From assembly GCA_041659565.1 (NCBI GenBank), contig JBAZXZ010000006.1, positions 1 through 64,000 on the forward strand: a stretch of DNA of 64,000 nt, in the 5' to 3' direction. The notes below the pieces were generated by a model, which was not told the DNA's origin, did no database searches, and was given only the letters and a program-made list of their open reading frames with translations. Below, one piece after another: positions 22,801-33,270 of the stretch; positions within the stretch are counted from its first letter, which is position 1, and each line of letters begins with the position of its first letter. The DNA comes from Altimarinus sp041659565 (GTDB taxonomy: Bacteria; Patescibacteriota; Gracilibacteria; BD1-5; UBA6164). The position numbers and the translations under genes are program-made.

Positions 22801-22872
22801 TGGCCTGTCTTTTAAAAATAGATTGGCCTTATTTTTTAAAGATATGAATTTATTTTTTAATTTTTATATATT

Positions 22873-23289
22873 ATGAAAAAAGAAATTTTATATGTTCTAG
22901 CTTGAACTCTCATTACAACATCTGTAATTTGATTTTCAACATTTGCAAGTAATTCTTGAGTTTTACCTGAAACATGAATTACTAATGTTTCAAAAGTAGC
23001 AACACAAAATACTGATAAAGAAACTAATGATGATAACATAACTTTACCTGCTAATGCTATTACAGAGCAAAAAGCTCAAGAAATAGCTCTTACAAGTAAT
23101 GTTTCAGCAAAAGTAACTTGAGTAGAAACAGAAGATGAAAATGGTACTATAGTTTATAACATACACCTAGACAATAAAAAAGAAGTAAAGGTTGATGTAA
23201 TTAAAGGTACTATATTAAAAACTGATAATGGTAATGAGGAAAATGATAGTAAAAATGAAAATACTAAAGAAAATGAAACTAATGATTAA
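22873..23289 (+). CDS. Exported PepSY-domain protein
   Basis: 138 residues. Signal peptide (KKEILYVLAGTLITTSVIGFSTFAS) then one PepSY domain: ITEQKAQEIALTSNVSAKVTGVE, then TIVYNIHLDNKKEVKVDVIKGTIL, and an acidic tail (NEENDSKNENTKENETND). Homologous in the domain to the 18028 protein. It sits directly upstream of the MFS-response regulator-kinase operon and shares its promoter box. Inference: extracytoplasmic modulator of the kinase or an associated protease. Confidence 0.82.
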
Positions 23290-23314
23290 TATTTTTAGAT
23301 TTGAAACTATTTAT

Positions 23315-23342
23315 AAAAAACGAGAGATGACTCTCGTTTTTT
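23315..23342 (+). terminator. Rho-independent terminator
   Basis: AAAAAACGAGAG-ATGA-CTCTCGTTTTTT hairpin, 26 bp after the PepSY stop. Confidence 0.9.
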
Positions 23343-23363
23343 ATTTGCAAAAAAATATTATTT

Positions 23364-23395
23364 CTTACAATATACTTACACAGTTTATGTATTAT
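23364..23395 (+). promoter_or_regulatory. Two-hexamer promoter box of the two-component operon
   Basis: CTTACA (23364) and CTTACA (23375), 9 bp, TATTAT (23390-23395). Drives MFS-response regulator-kinase; suggests autoregulation. Confidence 0.72.
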
Positions 23396-23461
23396 ATAAA
23401 AACATAACTAGTTTTAATATAATACGTAAATTCATATAAGAAAATTAATAATAAAATTATT

Positions 23462-24630
23462 ATGAAATATATTACTAGGACAATTTGGATTCTTTCTCTT
23501 GTGAGTTTGTTTACGGATATAGCAAGTGAAATGCTTTATCCAATAATGCCTCTATATCTTAAATCCATAGGATTTTCTATTATTTTTATTTGAATGCTAG
23601 AATGAATAGCTGAAGCAACAGCATGATTAAGTAAGTGATATTTTTGAAATTTAAGTGATAATTTATGAAAGAGAGTTCCTTTTGTACAAATTTGATATTG
23701 ACTTAGTGCTATCTCTAAACCAATGCTTGCAATGTTTACTTTTCCTATTTGGGTATTTATTTCTAGAACTCTTGATAGATTAGGAAAAGGTATTCGTACA
23801 TGAGCTCGTGATGCTCTACTTTCAGATGAATCAACACCAGAAACAAAATGAAGAGTATTTTGATTTCATCGTTCTTTGGATACTTTAGGAGCAGTTTTAT
23901 GACCTTCATTAGCTCTTATATATTTATATTTCAATCCAAATAACTATACAACATTATTTATTATAGCCTTTTTTCCATGACTTATAGCAATTATTACATC
24001 TGTTTTAATTAAAGAAAAAAACAAGAAATACAAAAAAAAGTTCGTACAAAATTTTTAGATTTTTTAAAATATTGGAATAATAGTTCTATAATATATAAAC
24101 AACTTGTAGGAGCATTACTTATTTTTGCACTATTTAATAGTTCTGATGTATTTCTTCTTTTGAAAATGAAAGATGCAAATTTGAATGATACAACAATTAT
24201 TTGACTTTATATTTTTTATAATCTTATTTATGCAATATTTTCCTATCCACTTGGTATACTTGCAGACAAAATATGAATGAAAAAAATACTTTTTTTTGGA
24301 TTTTCACTTTTTGTGGTTGTATATATTTGAATGGCTTATGTAAAAACAAGTATATTATTTTTAATCCTTTTCTTTTTATATGGTATTTATGCATGAGCTA
24401 CTGAATGAATATCAAAGGCTTGGATTACAAATATTTGTAAAAAAGAAGATACAGCAACTGCTATTTGAACTTATACAGCATTTCAAAGTATTGCATCTCT
24501 AATAGCAAGTTCTTGAGCTGGACTTATATGGTATTTATATTGATCCTGAGTTGTGTTTTTAGTAAGTGGGATAGTTGTAGTATTTATTGCTATATATATC
24601 TTAAGAATAAGAGAAAAAATTATTAATTAA
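23462..24630 (+). CDS. MFS transporter split by a -1 frameshift at A AAA AAG
   Basis: Frame one runs from 23462 to a TAG at 24056-24058 (198 residues); the rest (to 24630) continues in the -1 frame. Frame one carries the MFS N-half: SLFTDIASEMLYPIMPLYL, GNLSDNLGKRVPF, and RTLDRLGKGIRTGARDALL, typical of a widespread drug/sugar MFS group. The second frame holds the C-half (LADKIGMKKILFFG). The frames meet at eight A residues (24032-24039) that form an in-frame A AAA AAG heptamer, the dnaX-type slippery site. Either programmed frameshifting, a real mutation, or one missing A in the assembly. It heads the operon with the two-component genes. Confidence 0.75.
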
Positions 24631-24638
24631 TGTAAATT

Positions 24639-25292
24639 ATGAAAATACTGATTATAGAAGACAATCCTATCTTATCAAAAAATATGATGAAATTTTTTGA
24701 TTTAAAATGATTTAAGTCAGAAATTTCCTCATCTGCTGAATTTGCACTAAATAAAATATCTACAGAAAATTATACTTTAATCTTACTTGATTTAAATCTT
24801 CCATGAATGGATTGATTAGAATTTCTAGGAAAAATAAGACAAAATAGCAATATCCCAATAATTATCTTAACTTCAAGAGCTACAAATGAAGATATGATAA
24901 AATGATTAAATATATGAGCTGATGATTATATATCAAAACCGTTTGATTATGAAGTTCTTCTAGCTAGAATACAAGCAGTTTTGAGAAAAAATGCATTAAA
25001 TAAAAATGAGATTATAAAAATTTGAGACTTAGAAATAGATTTAATAAAGAGAAAAATAATAAATAAGAAAAAAGAAATAATATTATCTAGTTTAGAGTTT
25101 GATTTGTTAAATTTTATGATTAGAAATAGATGAAAAATATTAACTAGAAATGAAATTTATGAAAATGTATGGTGAGAATTTGATAATTATATGTTTTCTA
25201 GAGTAGTTGATATATATATCTGATATTTGAGAAAAAAAATATGAAAAGATGTTATTAAAACCAAAATAGGTACTTGATATTATATAAATTAG
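24639..25292 (+). CDS. OmpR/PhoB-family response regulator
   Basis: 217 residues. Receiver: acidic EDN pocket at residues 7-9, phospho-acceptor D51 in LLDLNLPG, T79 region (ILTS), K100 in YISKPF. C-terminal winged helix (LSSLEFDLLNFMIRN..ILTRNEIYENVWG..VVDIYIGYLRKKI) of the OmpR/PhoB type. Such regulators bind tandem half-sites about 11 bp apart, which matches the promoter boxes listed here. Eight bp from the MFS stop and 10 bp before the kinase gene. Confidence 0.93.
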
Positions 25293-25302
25293 CTAATAAA
25301 TT

Positions 25303-26481
25303 ATGGAAAAAGAAATAAAAAATATGAAATTAAAACTTAGTTTGCTTTCAGTTTTTTTGGTTTCCATACTGATATTTATATTTGGAACTAGTTTTCTGGT
25401 TTTTAAATATTATTCTGTACACAAGGCTTCTTTGGATAAAATCACAAATTATGAAAAAAATATAAATAATCTAAGTTTTTCTTGAGTCAATAATATGAAA
25501 GAAAATCCTAATTATAAGATACTTTTTAATAATTTTTTTATTCTTTTTGATGATAAATGAAAAATTCTATATAATAACTCTCCTTTTTTATCAAAAAATG
25601 ATTTAGAAGAATTATTATATGGATTAAAATATGAAAACTTAATTGAAGATGATTGATATATCAGACATACATATGATTTAAAAAATAAATATAAATTAAT
25701 AACCCTATTTTTTTTATCATACTCAAAGGAACAGCTATATTATGATTTAATAAAATATTTTATTTCAATAATTATAATTTCAATTTTTATATATATTATT
25801 TTATATAAATTTATTTCTTATCTTCTAAAACCTATTGAAGAAAATTTTACTTCTATGAAATACTTTGTACAAGTTGCAGGTCATGAACTAAAAACTCCAA
25901 TATCAGTTATATCAAGCTGAATACAGTTACTCAAGCAAACAAAAACTTATGATGAAGAAACTATAGATGAAATCAAATTAGAACTCGATAAGTCTGATAA
26001 ACTTATAAATTGATTGATTGATTTGTACAATATAAACAATCTATCAACAAAAGATAAAATTAAAGTCTCAGAAATAGTTTATGAAGTCCTAAAAAATCTG
26101 AACCTAAAGATTAAAGAAAATGATATAAAAATCAATATAGATTTCTGAAATGAGATTGATATATATGCAAATAAGTACTATGTCTATATACTTATTTTTA
26201 ATCTACTCTCAAATGCTATAAAATACTCAAAAAAATGATGAAAGATAATTATTAACATAAACAATAAAACTTTAAGGATCAAAGATTTTTGATTTTGAAT
26301 AAGCAAAAAAGATGAATCAAAAATCTTTGATTTATTTTATAGAGTTTCATCTCATAGAGATATAGAAGGTTTTTGATTAGGCTTAGCAATAGTAAAAAAG
26401 ATAATTAATACATATAATTGGAAAATAAAAATAGACTCAATTGTATGAATTTGATCAGAATTTATTGTGAAATTTTCATAA
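25303..26481 (+). CDS. Sensor histidine kinase
   Basis: 392 residues. Helix 1 at about 13-35, extracytoplasmic sensor to about 150, helix 2 at about 151-172, HisKA H-box VAGHELKTPISV (His194), N-box FNLLSNAIKYS (Asn304), G boxes IKDFGFGISK and EGFGLGLAIVKKI. Standard class I kinase. Partner of the response regulator in the same operon. The sensor segment has no recognised fold; the PepSY proteins under the same promoter type may act on it. Confidence 0.92.
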
Positions 26482-26521
26482 AAATATGATAAAAAATAAT
26501 ATAGAAATACTACCCACATTT

Positions 26522-26869
26522 TTACAATTTTATTCCAAATTTTGAAAGAATAAAAATATATAAACTATATATTAAAAACATAGAAATTGTAGATATAATC
26601 ATAGATAAAACAAAACTAACCCCATTTTTTAAAAGTATAGGTAAAATCAGAAAAAATAACAATGATGGTAATACTGCCCAAAATATACTTGTAGACAAAT
26701 CAATTACTTTTTGAACATCTTTAGTATCATTATAAAGCCAAATCATAGCCATTATAGATACAAGTGGTAATGATGCCAAAATTGCTGCGATTGGTGCAAA
26801 TTTTTTTCCTAATTCAGAAACTCAAAAGATGATTAATGCTGATAAAACTATTTTTATAAAGTATTGCAT
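26522..26869 (-). CDS. DUF3147-like membrane protein
   Basis: 115 residues with four helices. The segment LSALIIFGVSELGKK, ILASLPLVSIMAMIWLYNDT strongly resembles the DUF3147 family by recall; function unknown. Last gene of a minus-strand unit with DedA and a small membrane protein; it ends 41 bp from the kinase stop, converging. Confidence 0.7.
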
Positions 26870-26914
26870 ATATATTATTATCTAAATATTAAAAAATTGA
26901 CAGAATTTAGTTTT

Positions 26915-27508
26915 TTAACTATTTTTTTTCCAAAATAAATGTTTTCAAATCTCATATAATATAAATACCGATAATACAATTAGTCAAAAATTTGATATGA
27001 TACTATATATTTCTTCAAAAGTATCTTTAAAAATATATCATAAAATCAATGATTCAGATGCATATAATGCTTCTCAAAGTATTACATACAAGCTGAATTT
27101 TTTAAAATTGAAAGATTGTATTCAAACTACATAATTTATTGTTGGTCAAACTCAAGTTATCAAAAATCTTGATAAAAAAATGGAAATTTCTCATCTTTTT
27201 TTAAAGTATATTTTACTTTCCTTATAAATATTTCTTATTATTTTTTTATTTAATAAATACTGAAATTTTTTTAATTTAAAAAATTTTCTTCCTATAAAAT
27301 ACCCTAATAAATCTCAAAATACCGTAGAAATCAAAACAAATGAAAATAATAAAGTTAATTCAAATAAATTATGAGCTAAAGCTCAAGCAAACATTATAAA
27401 AAACATAGCTCCTATTGGTAATATTCATAATTGACTTAAAAACGGTATTACCAAAAGAAACAAGTATAGATTTGATTGAAAAAATGTCAGGATAATATCT
27501 GTATTCAT
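26915..27508 (-). CDS. DedA / SNARE-associated (VTT domain) membrane protein
   Basis: 197 residues, about five helices. The reentrant-loop regions are visible: LGILPIGAMFFIMFAGALA and ISTVFGDLLGYFIGRKFF, and SIFLSRFLITGVGPTINYVVG, matching DedA G-[DE]-x-x-G-Y-x-x-G-[RK] and FxRFxPxxR patterns (here SRFLITGVGPT). DedA proteins flip lipid carriers such as undecaprenyl phosphate across the membrane, linking it to the isoprenyl pathway genes in this window. Stop 45 bp from the next gene. Confidence 0.85.
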
Positions 27509-27510
27509 TT

Positions 27511-27855
27511 TTATTTTTTTTCAAGAGATATTATAAACTCACCACAATTTATTTTTTTCTTTTTACAATAATCTTTTAAAGTTATTTTCATATCCCAAAC
27601 AAAATATTTATCTCATAACTTTTCTTGTAAATCTATATTAAAATGTCTTTTTATATAATTTAGTGTCATCCAATCTTCTATTTTTCAATTTTCAGTTGGA
27701 TTTTTTAGATACTGTCTATGTTCATTAAAAATATTAACATTTTTGATAATATTATAACTTTTAAGAAAAAATATAATCGATACAATAATGAATATAATTA
27801 TTAATATTCTTTTTTTCATAGATTTATTACTGACTATTGTTTCTTGTTTTTTCAT
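27511..27855 (-). CDS. Small single-pass membrane protein, unknown
   Basis: 114 residues. A short basic N-terminus (KKQETIVSNKSMKKR), one helix (ILIIIFIIVSIIFFL), then a soluble extracytoplasmic part with two cysteines near the end (YCKKKKINCGEF). Two bp upstream of dedA, so co-transcribed. An internal Met at residue 13 could be an alternative start. Not recognised. Confidence 0.6.
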
Positions 27856-27902
27856 ATTAAAATTTTTATGATTTTAAATCACACTAATTATAATTATAAA
27901 AT

Positions 27903-27977
27903 AAAAAACAGCAAAGAAAAATTTAAAAGCTGTTTTTAGAATGTAAAAAAAACTCAAGAATTAATTCTTGAGTTTTT
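27903..27977. terminator. Two adjacent terminator hairpins
   Basis: AAAAACAGC...GCTGTTTTT (27903-27937) and AAACTCAAGAATTAATTCTTGAGTTT (27945-27977). The second belongs to the CTCAAGAATTAA family seen at 30366, 32557 and 36125. They separate two minus-strand membrane genes. Confidence 0.8.
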
Positions 27978-28009
27978 GGTTTTAAATAAATGCTAGTATA
28001 GTAAAAAAA

Positions 28010-28402
28010 TTATAATACACTCGTTATTACAATTGCTTGAATATAAGAACTTAGAAATAACATAATCCAAAATATTATTGAAAAAATTATTAATGCTTTT
28101 TTTCTTTTTTTATCATCACTTAAATTTTCTTTTGTCAGGTTATACAAAACTAAATATAAAATTAATCCTTTTATTAACAATAAAACATAAATATTTCATA
28201 TTCAATAAATATTTCATATTCAATTAACAAAATCTCATAAAAATTCTGCAATAATTAAGGCTATAAATAAATTAGTTAATACTGATTTATATTTAGTTTC
28301 TCATCAATTTTTTTTTAAAATTATATTTAATATAATACTTAAAGCAACTAAAAGTATTATATAACTTATAATTTTTAAAAAAGAGAATCAAAGAAATCCC
28401 AT
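28010..28402 (-). CDS. Four-helix membrane protein, unknown
   Basis: 130 residues with four helices. Contains a direct duplication of 18 bp in its DNA (28189-28224), giving the repeated peptide GIGNIY GIGNIY at the end of helix 2. Layout resembles small tetraspan proteins of the DUF4870/RDD kind but no family is claimed. Stand-alone; terminators flank its 3' side. Confidence 0.6.
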
Positions 28403-28499
28403 ATTTTGTTAAATTAATAAATAAATTAAAGTTTTTAACTTTTAAAGTTTATATAAATCCTAACAAAATGCAATTTTTTCCTAAAAAATATGATTATTA

Positions 28500-29174
28500 C
28501 TATGATTTCTTAATCCAATTTGCAATTCTTTTTATTCCCTCAATAGTAGCAACATCTTTTCTAGCAACATTTATATGTCTAGTGAAAGTTTTTTCACTTT
28601 CTTGATAAGGTTTGTATCTTTGTATTCTTTCTTTGATTTGGCGTTCATTAAGTTTTAATGTTATTGGATTTGATAAAAAAATATCTGAAATTTCTATACC
28701 TTTCCTTTTTCTTGCCGTTTGAATTAGTTCTTGTTTTGAAGCAGTTAATTCTATAAAGTTTATATTATCAAAACCTTCCAAATTAGCTTGTTTTTTTACT
28801 ATAGATCTAGAAAAATTAGTAGTTCCATCAATACTAATAATTCCAAATATTGCATTTTTTGTTTCCTGCATATGTTTAAGTATCCCCATACTCCATAAAA
28901 ATACAGCTCATTGAAATAATCAACTTACCATATTATTATCCAAAATTACTTTTACAACTTGCTCAGTATTTCAAATAAGAAATGGTAATCTGTGTTTTTC
29001 AGGTATAAAATCTCTTCATATTTGAGAAAGTGCTTTAGGATTTTGAATTATTGCATTATAAGTTTTATCATAATCACAATGAACAATTTCGCTATCTGCA
29101 TTTTCTATCGCTTCTCATAAAGTGCTTTTTCCTACACCAGGAAGTCCTCATATAAGATTTAAACATTTACTCAT
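28500..29174 (-). CDS. P-loop kinase-like ATPase
   Basis: 224 residues. Walker A LGLPGVGKSTL at residues 8-18, followed by HCDYDKTY, which resembles the acidic catalytic residue after strand 2 of zeta-toxin/AAA_33-type kinases. A basic mid-region (QTARKRKGIE, IKERIQRYKP) could form the lid. Substrate unknown: could be a nucleoside, sugar or tRNA kinase. 29 bp downstream of the 29204 gene, co-transcribed. Confidence 0.65.
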
Positions 29175-29203
29175 AAATATTTTTAAATGTGTAAAATTTT
29201 ACT

Positions 29204-29758
29204 TTATATCAAAGGATTTAGTATTGTTACTTTTATTCATGCATCCTCTAAATCTTCTATTTCATCATCTTTCAATTGAGTAATTTTTATTTCATCAATA
29301 AGATCAGGATAATCTTCTCATTCTTTATTTCAATCATGACAATAAAGTCAACTAATTCAAAGAAATTTACCATTAATTATTCATGTTACTACTCAAGTTA
29401 TACTTTTCATATTTAAAACATCTATAGCCTCATTAATTGTTGGAATATTATCTTCATTATATAAAACACTTAATGTATCTCATGTTCTCCTATATATTGA
29501 AATACCTTCTCAATTTCATTGATTTTCTTCTGCTATACTATCTTTTATATGAAACATATAAATAACACCATCAACTCTTAATTTAATTGCATCTTGAATT
29601 ACAACAAAAATTTGATTAATTCATCAACCATATACAATATTTTGTTCTTTTATTTCTAACAAAACTTTTTGACAATTTGTAAGTTCTTCTATTGAGAATT
29701 TTCATGATATTTTACCTATTGGATCACTAATATCTGGTTTTCAAATTTTTAAAGGCAT
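29204..29758 (-). CDS. Hypothetical protein, 184 residues
   Basis: Not recognised. Soluble, glycine-rich through TGA (NIVYGGGINQIF, NQGNGEG). The second half has beta-rich GVVTGIINGKFLGISGLYCHDG and ends in an acidic tail (LKDDEIEDLEDAG). Precedes the P-loop kinase in one unit. Confidence 0.6.
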
Positions 29759-29867
29759 TTTTTTGAAATTAATATTATAGATTATAAAGTATATAATAAT
29801 TATAAATATGCAATTATCAAGAGTTTTTAGGTAGAATCTTTCACGAAATGCAACTTTTTGGAAAATA

Positions 29868-30254
29868 CTATATACTAAAAGTACTAAATTCTAAAGTTTT
29901 TATTGATTTCTTTTTTGTCGTAGTTTTAGTTTCAACTTCTAAACTTTTTTCTATCCAAATGTTTAATTTTTCCCGATTTTCTAATAATTCTTCTGGTAAT
30001 TCATAATAACTTAAAATTCAAATTTTTCAGTCTTTTTTAGTGAATTTAAAAGGTTTTGAATTGTATTTTTTATAATCATCTATATTATTTTTTCATACTT
30101 TAAAATAAATAACATCATTCAAATAAAAACAAAAAACTTTTTTATTTTTATAAATTGCATATCAAGAAAACATAGCTTTTTTACTAAACTGTTCATCTCA
30201 TTTTAAACAATCTTGTAGAAAATAATTTAAATATTCGGGTGTCTTTTTAGGCAT
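29868..30254 (-). CDS. TfoX N-terminal-domain protein
   Basis: 128 residues. FSKKAMFSGYAIYKNKKVF, then DVIYFKV, then KPFKFTKKDGKIGILSYYELPEE, the complete TfoX-N pattern (xAMFGGxGxYxxxxxF...DxLYFKV...M.YYExPEE). In Proteobacteria TfoX/Sxy regulates competence, but stand-alone TfoX-N proteins elsewhere have unknown roles. Separate transcription unit. Confidence 0.82.
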
Positions 30255-30365
30255 TTTTTTTAATATATTATAATAATTACCAGACTTATCATTTAACTAT
30301 TTTAATTCAATATATTTACAATATTAAAATAATATATATTTTCTCTAAAATAACAATTTTTTAGC

Positions 30366-30397
30366 AAAAAACCTCAAGAATTAACTCTTAAGGTTTT
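30366..30397. terminator. CTCAAGAATTAA-type terminator
   Basis: AAAAACCTCAAGAATTAA and TTAAGGTTTT hairpin, 37 bp past the SLH gene stop; same family as 32557. Confidence 0.8.
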
Positions 30398-30433
30398 ATA
30401 TTTAAATTAGCAATTTATTACTTAATTATTTAT

Positions 30434-31918
30434 TTACCTTTTCCATTCTCAATCTACAGCATATTGATACACTATAGAATTATCTTTTTGAGTATCCTCT
30501 CATTGAACTACTACCCATGCTCCAGTTTGGATCTCAAATACCGCAAAAGGATCACATGAAATTGTATTATTTGTTTTATTACAATTTAATAATGCTCTGT
30601 ATAAATTGTGTCAATCTTCATAATCTACATAAACATAATTATATGAAGTAAAACCAAATCAATCAACAAACCATTTACCATTAGCAGGTACTATAGAAGA
30701 ATAAGAAGTCATAATTTCTGTGATATTTTGGTTTACATAATCCATAACATCTTGGTAAGACATTTCAGGAACAATAAGTCATGTACATCTCCAATTAATT
30801 TCAGTAGTTTTTGTATTTTCAGAAACCACACAGGCTGGATAACAACCTTCTTTTATTGGATTAAGATTTGCATCAAACCACCAAGTTTTTGAATTTGAAT
30901 TATATGATGATCCCGTTCATAGTGTTTCTCAAGATCCAATACAATTTTGCTCAGCTATAACTCTAGCTTGAGATTCTGTTAATCATATTTTATCAGAATT
31001 ATTTACAGTAAAATCAATTATATTACTTTGTTTTCACCAAGGATTTACATATATTTTATAATCTCCAGGAACTAAAGTAAGCCAAGAATCACAAGCTAAA
31101 CCACTATATGAAGTATCACTTTGGCATAACTGAGATTTTAAAGTAATATTTAAGAGATTTGAAGTTGATCATGTTTCAGAGTAAATAATTCATTTTATAC
31201 CTTGATTATTTTCAATCCAAACATTTTTATCTCATTCAAAACCAGAAAGATTGCAACCTTTGATTACAATTTTTGTATCAACAGTTCCTGAATTGGTTGA
31301 TATAGAAGTAATTACTGGAGTCCCCTCAAGCTCATCTACACAACTAACTTTATAATCAGGTGTTGCATTAACAGCATTTGCTCAGGCTAAAAAAATCCAT
31401 CCACGAACTCAAACTGTATTATAATCAGTAAATGAATTGCTCAATATCCCATTTATCAAAGCAGCATCAACATATCAAGCTCTCCAATCTTCTAAGGAAT
31501 TATTTTTAGAAATATCCCTTGCTTGAAGAATCATTTTCAATGCTTCTACTTTTGATATATTATCATTTGGTCTAAATAAAGAATTTGGTGCGATAAAACC
31601 TCTAGCTAGAGCAGTTTCTGCATATTTGCATCACCAATCAGATTCTTGTAAGTCAGCAAATTTACCAGTACAAGTGTCTCAAACTTTTATAAGAGATAAA
31701 TTTATCATAACTTTAAGCATCTCTCTTCTGGTAATAGAGATATCTAAATTATAAGCTTCAGTATTACTTGACTGATCAACAATTATTCAAAGAGAAGACA
31801 ACTTATTTGCTGCATCTGTTTCTGTAAGTACATTTGCACTATTTGCAAAAGAAATAATTGAAAATAAAATTACAGTAAAACTTAGTATAGTAACAACTTT
31901 TTTAATAGTATTATTCAT
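30434..31918 (-). CDS. SLH-domain surface protein with IPT/TIG-like domain
   Basis: 494 residues. Signal peptide ending SFANS. Two to three SLH-type motifs: ITRREMLKVMINLS..FADLQESDWGCKYAETALARGFI and FRPNDNISKVEALKMIL..WRAGYVDAALINGIL, then an IPT/TIG-like domain (PVITSISTNSGTVDTKIVIKGCNL) and a C-terminal Cys-containing region. SLH repeats hold proteins to wall polymers or S-layers. Its promoter carries the same two-hexamer box as the ABC and two-component operons. Extracellular structural or adhesin role inferred. Confidence 0.82.
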
Positions 31919-32032
31919 ATAATAAATAATTATAAAATAAAAAAATGGTATCTATTTTCCACAGTTGTTTATAGTGTTGATATTTTACTTATAAATAAAC
32001 AACTTAATAAATTTTATATATTATGTGAGTTT

Positions 32033-32064
32033 ATAATATAATATAAATGTAAGAAAAATGTAAG
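32033..32064 (-). promoter_or_regulatory. Two-hexamer promoter box, minus strand
   Basis: On the minus strand CTTACA-TTTTT-CTTACA (32064 to 32048), 9 bp, TATTAT (32038 to 32033). Exact geometry of the other sites; drives the SLH protein (start at 31918). Confidence 0.75.
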
Positions 32065-32088
32065 AAAACTAAATATATATTTATTTTT

Positions 32089-32121
32089 CTTACATTTTTC
32101 TTCTTGATTATTTTTTATAAA
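32089..32121 (+). promoter_or_regulatory. Weaker two-hexamer box, plus strand
   Basis: CTTACA (32089) and CTTCTT (32100), then TATAAA about 10 bp on (32116). Divergent from the SLH site, upstream of the 32177 gene by 55 bp. Second half-site is degenerate. Confidence 0.45.
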
Positions 32122-32176
32122 ATCTATAATAAAATCAGTAATAAATTTGTAGTTAAAAACTCTTAATATTTATACT

Positions 32177-32551
32177 ATGAGCAAAAAGATTAATAAATAT
32201 ATTTATTGGATTCCAAGAATATTATCAATAATTTTCATATTATTCCTTGCACTGATGTCTCTAGATACTTTTAGCATGAATCTTGGCTTTTGGGGAACTA
32301 TTCTTGGTCTATTTATGCATAATATACCTGCAATTATTTTATTAATTGTTTTAATAATTTCTTGGAAATATGAAATTGTTTGAGGTATTGCTTTTATCCT
32401 TGCCTGAATTATTTATATTACCTTACTTTTAATAACAGCTATTAAATCAGGCTTTGAATGGTACTATTTATCCTGGGCTATTCAAATTGCTGGAATTGCT
32501 TTTTCTATTGGAATTATGTTTCTTATTGGTTGGAATAAAAAAAATAAGTAA
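32177..32551 (+). CDS. Four-helix membrane protein, unknown
   Basis: 124 residues, four hydrophobic helices separated by short turns: IPRILSIIFILFLALMSLDTF, then the FMHNIPAIILLIVLIISWKYE region, then two more. This resembles the small DUF7670-type tetraspan membrane proteins, by recall only. Followed by a terminator 5 bp after the stop. Its upstream region is shared with the SLH gene and carries a possible regulator box. Confidence 0.7.
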
Positions 32552-32556
32552 TAAGT

Positions 32557-32589
32557 AAAAACCTCAAGAATTAATTCTTGAAGTTTTTT
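32557..32589. terminator. CTCAAGAATTAA-type terminator
   Basis: AAAACCTCAAGAATTAATTCTTGAAGTTTT hairpin after the membrane gene, followed directly by a dispersed repeat copy. Confidence 0.85.
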
Positions 32590-32590
32590 G

Positions 32591-32640
32591 TTTTAAATAT
32601 GGATTGGTGGAATTTATTAGTAGAAATTTGAATACTTTAT
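32591..32640. repeat. Dispersed repeat, copy 1
   Basis: TTTAAATATGGATTGGTGGA, then TTATTAGTAGAAATTTGAA, then ACTTTAT. Near-identical to 34086 and 35009. Confidence 0.8.
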
Positions 32641-32665
32641 TGAAATAATTTTATTAATTAATCTT

Positions 32666-33250
32666 TTATTTACTATTATTAATAATTTCAATTTGTTTTT
32701 CTATATCGATATCATAATCAATAAAATGCAAAGTATTAACTCCAGTCATATTAACACTATTAATATGATTTATATTGTCTTCTATAAACAATATATCCTT
32801 TGGTTTTATATTATGCTTTTTTATTATATAGTTTATGTTTTCTACCTTACTTCAATTTTCAAATGCTAATAATTCTTGAAAATGTTTTTTTATATTTAAT
32901 GAATTAAATATTCTATTTACTCAATCTATAGGCAAAGCTGAATTAGTAAAAAATACATATTTTTCATTATTTTCTTTAATAAAATTAATAACATTGTCAT
33001 TTTTTATTGGATTAGATTCAATAATAGCATTCTCATAATTAATATCATTAAGAACTAATTCTTTATCAAAAGTAGTAATTTCATGAATCCTATCAATTTT
33101 CAATTTTCTATTTATTCATAGACTTAATACATCTTTAACTCAAGGGATATCGTATAAATTATATTTTTGTAAAATGATTTTTAGTATTTCTTTTTTTTTA
33201 GAAATAGACTTAATAATTACTCAATCAATATCAAAAACTATTACTTTCAT
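32666..33250 (-). CDS. HAD-family hydrolase
   Basis: 194 residues. Motif I VFDIDGVII (nucleophile Asp8, acid Asp10), motif II FFTNSALP, motif III Lys region and motif IV IEDNINHI. Cap helical region between motif I and II. Typical phosphoglycolate-phosphatase-like member of the HAD superfamily; substrate unknown. Co-transcribed 20 bp after the SDR gene. Confidence 0.8.
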
Positions 33251-33270
33251 ATTTTTTACTTTAAATTATA

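Noticed and set aside
28500..29174. STAND or defence ATPase
   Set aside because: Only a compact P-loop kinase layout is visible, with no sensor or effector domain and no defence neighbours.
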